Part shown: positions 26,132 through 33,863 of the stretch, one piece after another
Layout: the number at the start of each line of letters is the position of its first letter
Position numbering within the stretch: position 1 is the first letter of the stretch
Source: UBA6623 sp965217195
GTDB lineage: Bacteria > Acidobacteriota > Terriglobia > Bryobacterales > UBA6623
Assembly: GCA_965217195.1 (NCBI GenBank)
Contig: CBDCHL010000005.1
Span: 1,612,001-1,676,000, forward strand
DNA: 64,000 nucleotides
Direction: 5' to 3'
The notes under the pieces: model-generated
Told to the model about the DNA's origin: nothing
The model's database searches: none
The model's input: only the letters and a program-made list of their open reading frames with translations
Program-made: the position numbers and the translations under genes

Positions 26132-26536
26132 GTGACGGCGCCACGGGAATACGGCTCTGTGGGAATAAGGCTCTCTCTAATTGTCGCGGCGGCCTGCACT
26201 CTCGTTGTTTGCAGCAATCTCCCCAAACACCAAGACTTCGCGACCGGCATGACGCGGACCGAGGTCCGCGAGCGCTTCGGGGACCAGCTCCGCTCCCGTG
26301 AAATACGCAAGACCAACGAAGCCATATGGGGGCCTATCGAAGACTTCTGGTCTCAGGTACCGATGGGAGGCACCGTCGAGATCTGGTCGTACCGCACCAT
26401 CCACGAGTGGGCGGAGGGCAGCGGGAATCGAGACACCGGAACAACCCAGCTATACTTCGTCGACGGCTCGCCCAGGGTCTCCGCGCTCGCCTTCGCGCCG
26501 GACGGCGTCGTCTACGAAGCCGAATCGCCGCCCTAG
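26132..26536 (+). CDS. Small exported/lipoprotein-like protein with a BamE/SmpA-like motif
   Basis: The 134-residue frame starts at GTG 26132 (a GTG at 26159 is an alternative). It has a hydrophobic segment ending in a possible lipobox (LIVAAACTLVVCS, Cys at 27). GMTRTEVRERFG (about 39-50) resembles the first motif of SmpA/OmlA (BamE)-like proteins. Later IEIWSY-like beta strands (GGTVEIWSYRTI, TTQLYFVDGSPRV, FAPDGVVYEAE) fit that compact fold. Function is not assigned. It is followed by a small membrane protein. Confidence 0.55.
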   Translation: MTAPREYGSVGIRLSLIVAAACTLVVCSNLPKHQDFATGMTRTEVRERFGDQLRSREIRKTNEAIWGPIEDFWSQVPMGGTVEIWSYRTIHEWAEGSGNRDTGTTQLYFVDGSPRVSALAFAPDGVVYEAESPP

Positions 26537-26600
26537 GACTTACCGGAGGCCGGTCCGCCCGGCGCTGAAAACCGATCCCTCCGGCAGCCTACGGGGTACG

Positions 26601-26897
26601 ATGCCGAGAAAGGTTCCGCAAGCGACCGGCCTGGCGCTTCTGCTTCTCGCATCGTCCGGCCAGGCCCGCGCGCAAGACATAACCGTGCTGGTCGTCGCGC
26701 TGGTGCCGCCCATCGTGTTAGCCCCGGTGTGCCTCACGATCGCGCGCCGGCTCTGGCTCGGTCGAAGCTCCCACACGACACCCGGGATCCTTTCGCTATT
26801 TGCCGTTTCGACGATCGAAGTCGTTTTGTGGTTAGCGTTAGCCGGATCGGTCGTGGTAATCCTGTCGCCGACGTTTCCGACAGCGGCGGCCAGGTGA
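26601..26897 (+). CDS. Small membrane protein of unknown function
   Basis: An ATG at 26601 gives a 98-residue product with a signal-like first segment (ATGLALLLLASSGQARAQ), then two hydrophobic helices (ITVLVVALVPPIVLAPVCL and LSLFAVSTIEVVLWLALAG). It follows the lipoprotein-like gene by 64 bases in the same direction. The hydrophobic pattern is more ordered than in nearby spurious frames, but I recognise no family. Confidence 0.5.
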   Translation: MPRKVPQATGLALLLLASSGQARAQDITVLVVALVPPIVLAPVCLTIARRLWLGRSSHTTPGILSLFAVSTIEVVLWLALAGSVVVILSPTFPTAAAR

Positions 26898-26899
26898 GG

Positions 26900-27239
26900 G
26901 TGATCCGTGCGGTAGACCTGCTCGCTGATATCGAGGGACCGGACTATTCGTCAGCCCCGGGCGGCGGCAGGTTCTGGACGCGTGGGAAGAGAAGTTGAAA
27001 GCCACGAACCGCCGTCTCGGACCGTGGGGAGATGCCTATGAGGAGGCCGGCGTAGACGGAGTAGCGTTCTTCGCCGGGAAGCGCGATCTGTACACGGGAG
27101 GTATGGCACACCAGGATCATCAAATTGGCGGACTTGTCGAACAACTCAAAGTCAGCGGCGAGTGGACAATACCCTGCTGATCATTGCCTCCGACCACGGT
27201 GCTGGTGCGGGGTCCCAGGACTATGACGACGGCGGCTGA
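26900..27239 (+). pseudogene. Decayed sulfatase (alkaline-phosphatase superfamily) fragment
   Basis: Pieces of a sulfatase-like protein appear in three frames: DLLADIEGPDYSS, then QVLDAWEEKLKATNRRLG through MAHQDHQIGGLVEQLKVSGE, then NTLLIIASDHGAGAG and SQDYDDGG before a stop. The order and the SDHG motif match the middle of sulfatases (hQxIGxLxxxLxxxGxxdNTLvIxxSDHG). At least two frameshifts are needed to join them, and both ends are missing. It is a relic. Confidence 0.65.
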
Positions 27240-27582
27240 GGAGGCGTGAGCAGGGAGAGCTGCCGATCGCCGGGTTACTTTGGATAAGACCGTTTGAAGG
27301 AAGGCGCTCGCGTTTGCGGTGGACGCGGCAGCTATGCGTTTTGAATCGAGCTTTGCGGGTCGGGGTGAGTGGTTTTGCCCTTTCGAGGACGCTGGCTGGT
27401 GCGAGGGGTAGCATCCCAAAGAGCCAAGATGCGGCTTGGAGTCGCCTCCTTGAGCATTCTGCGGTTGGTTTGGTGTCCGGATCCCGGCGCGGGACAGACT
27501 TCGACCGGGCGCGCCGGATGACACGCGGGTGTGGTCCGGACTCGAGCGGGTTCAAGACGTGTCAATAAAGCCTCTCTGTGCT
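27240..27582. other. Gene-free stretch between two gene relics
   Basis: I see no supported gene, RNA or ordered repeat here. Several open frames exist on both strands but show no family motifs. It separates the sulfatase relic from the recombinase relic. Confidence 0.4.
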
Positions 27583-27786
27583 TCAGACTTGCCATGGATC
27601 ACCGATCTTCTTCTCCTTCATCAGGTACACCTGGTAGGAGCGGATCTGTTCCGGGCCTAGCTGATCCGGGGAACGATGGAAATGTTTGGCAAAGGCCTCG
27701 ATGCTGTGCAAGTAGGCCTTTACGGTAGTCTGAGAATAATTGCGACGCTGGAGTTCTTCCAGCATCGTCTTGCGTAAACGGGTCAC
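27583..27786 (-). pseudogene. N-terminal remnant of a tyrosine recombinase/integrase
   Basis: The frame starts at GTG (27786-27784) and encodes 67 residues: TRLRKTMLEELQRRNYSQTT, VKAYLHSIEAFAKHFHRSP and EQIRSYQVYLMKEKK. This matches the SAM-like core-binding domain of IS-associated phage-type integrases. After KKIG the match ends and a stop follows, so the catalytic domain with its Arg-His-Arg-Tyr residues is absent. The start region is folded into a perfect hairpin (27780-27810). Confidence 0.8.
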
Positions 27787-27810
27787 AAGGACCTCCTTTC
27801 CTTGTGACCC
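27780..27810 (-). promoter_or_regulatory. Hairpin enclosing the integrase ribosome-binding site and GTG start
   Basis: On the minus strand GGGTCACAAGG and CCTTGTGACCC pair over 11 bases. The 9-base loop AAAGGAGGT is a near-perfect ribosome-binding site, and the GTG start codon lies inside the 3' arm. The fold would hide the start codon, a plausible way to limit recombinase translation. Confidence 0.7.
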
Positions 27811-28108
27811 ACAATATTGAATTCAAGAAAGTGCCGCCCTTATCTCCCCCACGCGCAGCGTCCGTCGCGCGAGCGGCTTCGTTCTAACGGCGAAGGGTTG
27901 ATCCGAGTGGCAGGATCAACCGATGCCAACAAAGTGTGATCCAGGTTAGCCTCGTTGGCTCGCCGACGAGTGCGTGTCTTCGGGCTGTACGGCAGCGTTC
28001 GCGCCGGCAATCTCACCATTAGCTCTGCCGCTGGTTGTACCAAACCCTACCGGCAAAGGTCCTTGGGAGGCTGTGACGAGGTCTTGGTGAGGCTCAGGGG
28101 CGCAAAGG
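27811..28108. other. Intergenic region with one perfect inverted repeat
   Basis: No gene is supported. GGTTGATCC-GAGTGGCA-GGATCAACC at 27896-27921 is a perfect 9-bp inverted repeat. It may be the end of a lost mobile element or a transcription stop for the DUF1552 operon, though no T-run is seen. Confidence 0.4.
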
Positions 28109-29446
28109 CTAGACCTTGAAGAGCGAACCGCTGAGCGTGCTGGTGCTGTCGGCGAACGATTCCTGGTCGATGCCCAGAGATCGCAGAATGCTGAGGTACA
28201 TGTTCGACATCCGCGTCTCGCCATTTCGCCAATAGGTTCCATGTTTCAGACCCATATTGGCGCCGCCGGCGATAAGAGTCGGCAGGTTGCGGGGGGTGTG
28301 CGTCGTGCTCGCGCCGCTCCCGTATAGCACGATGGTGTTGTCGAGCACGCTGCCGTGGCGGTCCCGATAATCAGTCAGCCTTTCGAAGAAGTGCACCAAC
28401 TGCCGGCTCAAGAACAGATCGTATTTGGCGAACTGCAGCTGTCCGTCCTTGTCGGTCGCATGCGAGAGGTTGTGATGTGTCTTAGAGAGTCCCAGCTTGA
28501 GCGGGAACGTATCGCTGATGCCCATGCCGTCTTCGCGGTTGAGCATGAAGGCAACCGAGCGAGTGATGTCCGCATCGAATGCCAACGCGATCAGGTCGAA
28601 CATGGTGCGGTAGTAGTCAGCAGGCTCACCCTCGGACGTTGCGTCGAGATCTAGATGCGAGTAGTCCTGCTTCTTGAGCGGGATGTCGATCCAACGTTCG
28701 GATGCGATCAACCGCGATTCCACTTCATTGAGTGAAGTCAGGTATTGATCCATCCGCTCCCGGTCGGACTTGTCTAGTTGTTGATCAAGTAAGCGCGCGT
28801 TTTCGGCCACGGCGTCCACCAACTTGATGCGCCCCTGTAGCTTGTCGCGTTGCGCCCGCAACGACGCCCGGTCACCGCGAAACAAACGATTGAACACGCG
28901 ACGGGGGTTGTTTTCCGCCGGAATCGGCCTACCTTCCAGGTTGTAAGAGATCGTGCCCGTCCGCGAGAGGAATCCCGTACCGGCGTCGATCGACAGCACT
29001 AACGAAGGTTGCCGGCAGTACTGCTTGGTGTGCCGCGCCACGACCTGGTCGAGGGCTACGGAGTTATAGGTTGCTCGCGTTGGATTGTGCAGAGGGGCGC
29101 CGGTGAGCCACATGTCCGAGCATGTATGCGGATCGGCCTTTCGACCGCTCGGATGATAGAGTCCGCTCATAAAGCTGAGCTGCTTCCTGAACGGCCTCAG
29201 CGGCTCGGTCGATTTGCCGAAGACGAACTCGCCGTCGCTCTCGGCGGTAGGAAACCAACTCCACTCGTCGATGCCGTTCTGCTCCCTAGGCAGCGACATG
29301 CCGTTCGCCGTATAGAGCGCGCAGAACCGCCGAGGAGCCTGCTCGGTCACTTCGGCGCCCATGGCGTCGAGAACCGGTAAGGCCAGCGCGACTCCTCCCA
29401 TACCCTGGAGGAAAGCGCGGCGATCGATCTTTAGTGAGGTTCTCAT
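28109..29446 (-). CDS. DUF1552 family protein with Tat signal
   Basis: This 445-residue DUF1552 protein starts with a twin-arginine signal (KIDRRAFLQGMGGVALALP, residues 6-24), so it is exported folded. Family blocks are FCALYTANGMSLP, QLSFMSGLYHPSG and the metal-like DPHTCSDMWLTG, SVALDQVVARHT, LDSNEVESR-type helices (SLNEVESRLIASERW), NLSHATDK and YGSGASTTHTPRNLP. DUF1552 proteins are almost always encoded beside DUF1592/DUF1588 cytochrome proteins, as here, 10 bases downstream. Structural similarity to DUF1501/sulfatase-like proteins is possible, but no reaction is known. Confidence 0.9.
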   Translation of the reverse strand: MRTSLKIDRRAFLQGMGGVALALPVLDAMGAEVTEQAPRRFCALYTANGMSLPREQNGIDEWSWFPTAESDGEFVFGKSTEPLRPFRKQLSFMSGLYHPSGRKADPHTCSDMWLTGAPLHNPTRATYNSVALDQVVARHTKQYCRQPSLVLSIDAGTGFLSRTGTISYNLEGRPIPAENNPRRVFNRLFRGDRASLRAQRDKLQGRIKLVDAVAENARLLDQQLDKSDRERMDQYLTSLNEVESRLIASERWIDIPLKKQDYSHLDLDATSEGEPADYYRTMFDLIALAFDADITRSVAFMLNREDGMGISDTFPLKLGLSKTHHNLSHATDKDGQLQFAKYDLFLSRQLVHFFERLTDYRDRHGSVLDNTIVLYGSGASTTHTPRNLPTLIAGGANMGLKHGTYWRNGETRMSNMYLSILRSLGIDQESFADSTSTLSGSLFKV

Positions 29447-29456
29447 CAGTTTTCTG

Positions 29457-32400
29457 CTACTTCTCGAGGAACAGTTTACTCTTTACGACGTAGCGGATCA
29501 TGTCCTGCATCGGATAGCCGCCGGCCCTCAAACTCAGCCCATCTTCTTTCAGGTGGTTCAACTCATTGTACGTCAAGCTGCGACCGTTCGCATACGTCAC
29601 GAGATGCTTGAGAACGCTAAACGCCACCTGATCGATGCGATCTTGGGCGAGATACCGCTTCAGATCGTGAATGCCTGACACTTCCGTGCTGTCGGGCAAC
29701 GTGGACCGCGCGTCAGCGGGCTGCTTTTTCAGGCGGCCACCCGCGTCGAACTCCTCGAGAGCTATTCCCCACGGGTCGATTTTAGTGTGACACTGCATGC
29801 AGCCGGGCAGACTGCGGTGCTGCTCGAGCCGCTCGCGAAGCGACAGCCCTTCGGTATCCGCGTCCAAGTCCGGCACGTTGGGCGGAGGATCATCGGGCGG
29901 CTCGGCGATGATCTTCCGCGCCAGCCACGCCCCGCGCTTCACAGGGTTCGATTCCCGGCCGTCGGACAGCCCCGCCAGGATTGCCGCCTGAGTGAGCACG
30001 CCTCCGAGCTCGGGTCGGCCGTGGTGAATGGGTACGAACTCGAAACCGCTCTCTGTCTTGTGTCCCAAGTCGTAGTAGCCGGCGACGACTTCATTCGCAA
30101 CGACGAAATCGGATTCAATTAGATTCCGCACCGGCAGGTTGTTCCGGATCAAGTACTGGACAAACTCGACCGGCTCCCGACGCAACTGCGCGCGAGTATC
30201 GCGCGTGAGCTTCGGAAACTGCTCGCGGTCCGGTTCGAGCACATCGAACTTGTCCAAGTTCAGCCATTGGGATGTGAATTCCTCAACGAATCGGGAGAAA
30301 CGCGGACTCTCAATCATCCGCGCCACTTCCGAATCCAATCGCTCCCGGAGGGTGCCGCTATCGGCCAACTTCAACATCGTGTGATCCGGCGGCTCGTTCC
30401 ACAGGAAGTACGACAGCTTGGAAGCCAGCTCCCGATCGTCGATTGGCTCGGGTTCGGGAGTGCTGCTGGCCTCGACCAAAAACAAGAACTGCGGCGACGT
30501 CAACACGACTTGCAGGGCGTCCTTGACACTTCCTTGAAAACCGCCTCCCGCGTCGAGTGATTGCCGGAACACCGCCATCAGCGAGGATTCTTCCCGATCG
30601 GTGATCGGTCGGCGGTAGGCTCGGCCGGCAAACCGATGGATGATTTCACGGGCATAGGCTGCCGAATCGCTCTTGCGGTCAAAGTCAACGAAGATGTTCT
30701 GATGCGACGACGGTGGCCACGTATTGTAGAACGGCCCCTCAAACTCCACCGACCGAACCAGCAACCGCGGCATGTCGCGACCATCGGTGTACTCGCTGCG
30801 AACGCCGATTTCACGAATGCCCGCTAGATAGTTGACATTGTCCTTTTCGACATCCGGGCTGGGGAAATCGCTGATAGCCCCTTCGAACACAAAGCGCGTG
30901 AGCTTGTCGCTCCCCACGGTTTGCGGTGGCCCGACTGGGGCGAACGTGCTGCCGCAGTCGCGACGAAGGCCCAAATGCACTCCTAGTCGCGGCAAACGCG
31001 TTTCAAACGCCGAAAAACGTCGCGAAATTCCGTGGTCGGCGGCCAGTGGGGTGAAAACGATGCGGTCCAAACGCTTCACGCCGGCGTGCCGCGCCTCGAC
31101 TCCCAGCGTGCCGGCCTCGAGCCTCACCGCCAGGAACGCGGGCTGCTCTAACGAGCCCGAGAATTGCCGACTGCCCAGGGTCAGCGTCACGTCTTGTGGC
31201 TTTTCGGGAGGCGGCCGCGCAAATTCCCGTCCGGGTTCCACCAGCGCTTGGATCTCGGCTTCGTCCAGGGCACGGGAGTAAATGCCTACTTCATCCAGTT
31301 CTCCCTTGAATTGCGGCGCCTCGGGTATGCTCCCAAGGTGAAGATTGATTTCCGGATTATCTAGGTTCGCCCGACCAATCTCCCCTTTCGCGACAGGGTA
31401 GCCGTTTACGTAGAGCCGCGTTTCGCCGTTCCGCCTCACAACGGCGGCAACGTGCTGCCAGGCGTCGGCGCGAATGACTCCCGGCGGGGAAATCACAGCT
31501 CCATTGGATTGGTTGTTCGGCCCGGCTGTTTCTATTTGAAAGTTCCCTTTGTTGCCGGCCAATTCCAGATACCAGCCGTGCGTGTATTCATAGGAGCCGA
31601 GCCCAACGATGCCCGCTCTCTTCAACTGCTTCGGATGAATCCAAGCCGCCACGGTGAAGTCGCCGTCCGCGACATTCACGGCATCGCTACGTGGGACCGT
31701 CAGCGATCCGTAATCCCCGTCGAGCGACACAGCCTTGCCGAAGGGTGAATCGACGAACCGCGCATCTCCCTCGATGTTTTCGGCACTTGCATCGCTGTCG
31801 AAAGACCACGATCCGGCCAGCCCGTCGCCGAGCCGCGTCGAGTCCGCGGCCGGCGGCTCGTTGCGTGCTGCCTCGTGGATGTCGACTTGGTAAATACCGG
31901 CCTCTTTGATCGTGACGGAATGTTCCGATGTTGGATCGCGGATCACGACGGCGTCCGCGCCATCGGTCCCCTGGGCCGCATCGCCTGGATCGAGCAGCAG
32001 TCCGTCGTTGTACTTCGCCGCCGTGACGGTGACCCGAAACCGCCCGTGGTCGGGTAGTTCGCGAAGCGAGATTTTGAAGTTTGCCTTTGGTCCGTAGGTG
32101 TTATCCTCTTCGAAAATCTCGTTGGTTGAAATGGCCGGCCTCAGCAACAGACCGTCCGGAATCGTGCTATAAGCGTGCCCCTTGGGATAGCCGGGGTTGC
32201 CGCGCACGCAGGCAAAGACCGCGTGATAAATGCTGTCAAAGTCTCTCCAGCCGCGGACTGTCGAGTTGCCCTTGTAGCCTTCGATGAAGCGATATTTGGT
32301 CCGCATTCGCAGCGGCTCGAACGAGAACGCCTTGCTGGGCGTGAGTTGCTTCACAAGGAAATCTTCCTTGTCCAGCAGGAGGTTGTTCGCGCCGAGAATC

Positions 32401-33098
32401 AGCTTGCCCGGGAGCGGTTTGGGATTGATCGACGCGCCCAGATCAACCCGGAAGTTCTGGATCGTGGGCTTCGAGTCCGGATTGACGATGGCCCGGCCGA
32501 GCGCCTCTTCGGCGATTTCAAAGTAGGCTTCCATCAGCAGCGGCGACAGTTCCAGCGTCTCCGCATTATTTACAAATCCATCTTTGGAAACGGCGTCCGG
32601 TGGAAGCGCGCTCGTCAGATCGGCTTCGAGCAGCAACAATTCGCGCAGAGTATTGCGATACTGCGACACCGTAAGACGCCGCACGATGCCGTTCTTCGGC
32701 ACCGGCCTCGAGCGGGCAACCTCCAGCGCTTGCGCGATCCACTCGACCATCTGCTCACGCTCGGAGCCGGTGGGCTGTGGCGCGCCTTTCGGCGGCATTG
32801 TTTCGTCGCCAATCTTTCGACGTACGGCTTCCCACAAGCGAATGTGCCGATCCTCGAGGGCCGCATCAAGCTGGTCAACTGCGACCCCCGATATTGCTGT
32901 GTCCGTGTTGTGGCATTGGAAGCAGTTTTGCTTCAAGAACGGCTTCGCGTGCTGCTCGAAAGATGTTTCGAGCGGCGTCGGAGCGCCATCCGCTGCCTGG
33001 GCCTGCGTGGAACGCATTGTCCAAGCTACCCCTAACAGCGAAAGCAAAGCGAGAGTGCACCCCGCTCGGAGTCCAAACCGACAAGTCCTTGAAGTCAT
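29457..33098 (-). CDS. DUF1587/1595/1592/1588/1585 cytochrome-type protein with inserted LamG domain
   Basis: This 1213-residue exported protein belongs to the Planctomycete cytochrome family. The N-terminus has a signal (LALLSLLGVAWTM) and a PSCyt1-like haem site CFQCH at 59-63. DUF1587 lies at about 138-205. A carbohydrate-binding-like region continues to about 420. Then comes a concanavalin/LamG-like unit at about 424-622 (GSWSFDSDAS, FTVAAWIHPK, AWQHVAAVVRRNGETRLYVNG, FKGELDEVGIYSRALDEAEI). DUF1595 (YAREIIHRFAGRAYRRP), DUF1592 (LSYFLWNEPPDHTM), DUF1588 with a second haem site CMQCH and DUF1585 (VTYANGRSLTYNE) follow. The LamG insertion suggests a sugar or surface ligand. It forms a two-gene operon with DUF1552. 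Confidence 0.9.
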   Translation of the reverse strand: MTSRTCRFGLRAGCTLALLSLLGVAWTMRSTQAQAADGAPTPLETSFEQHAKPFLKQNCFQCHNTDTAISGVAVDQLDAALEDRHIRLWEAVRRKIGDETMPPKGAPQPTGSEREQMVEWIAQALEVARSRPVPKNGIVRRLTVSQYRNTLRELLLLEADLTSALPPDAVSKDGFVNNAETLELSPLLMEAYFEIAEEALGRAIVNPDSKPTIQNFRVDLGASINPKPLPGKLILGANNLLLDKEDFLVKQLTPSKAFSFEPLRMRTKYRFIEGYKGNSTVRGWRDFDSIYHAVFACVRGNPGYPKGHAYSTIPDGLLLRPAISTNEIFEEDNTYGPKANFKISLRELPDHGRFRVTVTAAKYNDGLLLDPGDAAQGTDGADAVVIRDPTSEHSVTIKEAGIYQVDIHEAARNEPPAADSTRLGDGLAGSWSFDSDASAENIEGDARFVDSPFGKAVSLDGDYGSLTVPRSDAVNVADGDFTVAAWIHPKQLKRAGIVGLGSYEYTHGWYLELAGNKGNFQIETAGPNNQSNGAVISPPGVIRADAWQHVAAVVRRNGETRLYVNGYPVAKGEIGRANLDNPEINLHLGSIPEAPQFKGELDEVGIYSRALDEAEIQALVEPGREFARPPPEKPQDVTLTLGSRQFSGSLEQPAFLAVRLEAGTLGVEARHAGVKRLDRIVFTPLAADHGISRRFSAFETRLPRLGVHLGLRRDCGSTFAPVGPPQTVGSDKLTRFVFEGAISDFPSPDVEKDNVNYLAGIREIGVRSEYTDGRDMPRLLVRSVEFEGPFYNTWPPSSHQNIFVDFDRKSDSAAYAREIIHRFAGRAYRRPITDREESSLMAVFRQSLDAGGGFQGSVKDALQVVLTSPQFLFLVEASSTPEPEPIDDRELASKLSYFLWNEPPDHTMLKLADSGTLRERLDSEVARMIESPRFSRFVEEFTSQWLNLDKFDVLEPDREQFPKLTRDTRAQLRREPVEFVQYLIRNNLPVRNLIESDFVVANEVVAGYYDLGHKTESGFEFVPIHHGRPELGGVLTQAAILAGLSDGRESNPVKRGAWLARKIIAEPPDDPPPNVPDLDADTEGLSLRERLEQHRSLPGCMQCHTKIDPWGIALEEFDAGGRLKKQPADARSTLPDSTEVSGIHDLKRYLAQDRIDQVAFSVLKHLVTYANGRSLTYNELNHLKEDGLSLRAGGYPMQDMIRYVVKSKLFLEK

Positions 33099-33238
33099 AT
33101 CGTGCCGGGCCCGAGGTCCCGCCCACGCGGCACCGTCCAGTTCGGTTTGACCAGCAAAGGTTATGTTACCCCGAAACTTCGGCGTAGGCGAGAAGGGCGG
33201 CGGCGATGCGGTTCACTTACCGCGAAGTCTAGCACGCT

Positions 33239-33257
33239 GATCACATTATGATCACAT
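33239..33257. promoter_or_regulatory. Direct repeat GATCACAT-TAT-GATCACAT
   Basis: Two identical 8-base units are separated by 3 bases, about 140 bases upstream of the DUF1592 start codon and downstream of the tRNA gene. The 11-base spacing puts both units on one face of the helix, as expected for a regulator site. It is only a candidate. Confidence 0.3.
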
Positions 33258-33303
33258 CAACTAGCTTCAATCTTCGGGTATCCCTGTAACTTATTGAAAA
33301 GGC

Positions 33304-33380
33304 TGGCACTGGCGGGTGGAATCGAACCACCGACCTCTTGATCCACAATCAAGCGCTCTAACCATCTGAGCTACGCCAGC
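33304..33380 (-). tRNA. tRNA-His (anticodon GTG)
   Basis: The minus strand reads GCTGGCG-TA-GCTC for the acceptor and D arms, an anticodon stem-loop TTGAT-TGTGGAT-CAA region with anticodon GTG, and T arm GGTGG-TTCGATT-CCACC. The 3' end is encoded as GCCA. The acceptor stem can extend by further pairs (GC with GC) beyond the usual seven. No other tRNA lies in the window. Confidence 0.95.
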
Positions 33381-33863
33381 GCGTTATTTTTCAGCGGGTT
33401 ACGCTCGTTTGCCGGCGTCGGAAGAGTTGGATCGCCAGCCCGAACGCTCCTCAGTTTATCACAGCGGCTTGGTGGCCCAGCCACCCTTCGAGTGTGCGAC
33501 ACAAATATGGAGAGCGAGCCCCGGGGGCTGTGAAAAAATCGGGTACAGCCCACTTCGTGCCGTATTCGGTTACTGATTCAATGGAACTTATTCGGTCGGC
33601 GCTCGGTACAGCCCCCATTTTTTCCAGCCCCCGGTTCATCGCGGCCGCAGCATCTCAGGATCATACGGCTTCTCGTGACGCGGCATGGCGTTCAGCACGC
33701 ACAGCAACAACCCTACGACCGCGATCAAGGCTGACTTCTTCGCCTTCTCACGACCCGGCCCGGGCCGCCAGTTCTCCCATATCCATGTCGCGCACGCAAG
33801 TGGACTGTGCTCCGTTTTTTCAGCGAGGGCATCCCTGCAATCCAAATCGACGACAATACATCC
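33381..33863. other. Intergenic region between tRNA-His and the thiolase gene
   Basis: No strongly supported gene is present. The minus strand has a frame ending at 33636 whose last 38 codons, REKAKKSALIAVVGLLLCV then LNAMPRHEKPYDPEML, look like a one-helix microprotein; a TTG at 33845 would give 69 residues. The tRNA promoter should be at the left end. I see no terminator. Confidence 0.4.
33636..33845 (-). CDS. Possible one-helix membrane microprotein (low confidence)
   Basis: The minus-strand frame has a positively charged region (REKAKK), one hydrophobic helix (SALIAVVGLLLCVLNAM) and a charged C-terminus (PRHEKPYDPEML). That layout is typical of small membrane proteins. There is no ATG in the right place; a TTG at 33845 is the only nearby start, divergent from the thiolase gene, and no ribosome-binding site is clear. 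It could be chance. Confidence 0.25.
   Translation of the reverse strand: MDCRDALAEKTEHSPLACATWIWENWRPGPGREKAKKSALIAVVGLLLCVLNAMPRHEKPYDPEMLRPR

Noticed and set aside
25635..26144. 169-codon minus-strand frame over the hairpin region
   Set aside because: Overlaps repeats and the VOC remnant on the other strand; no motif.
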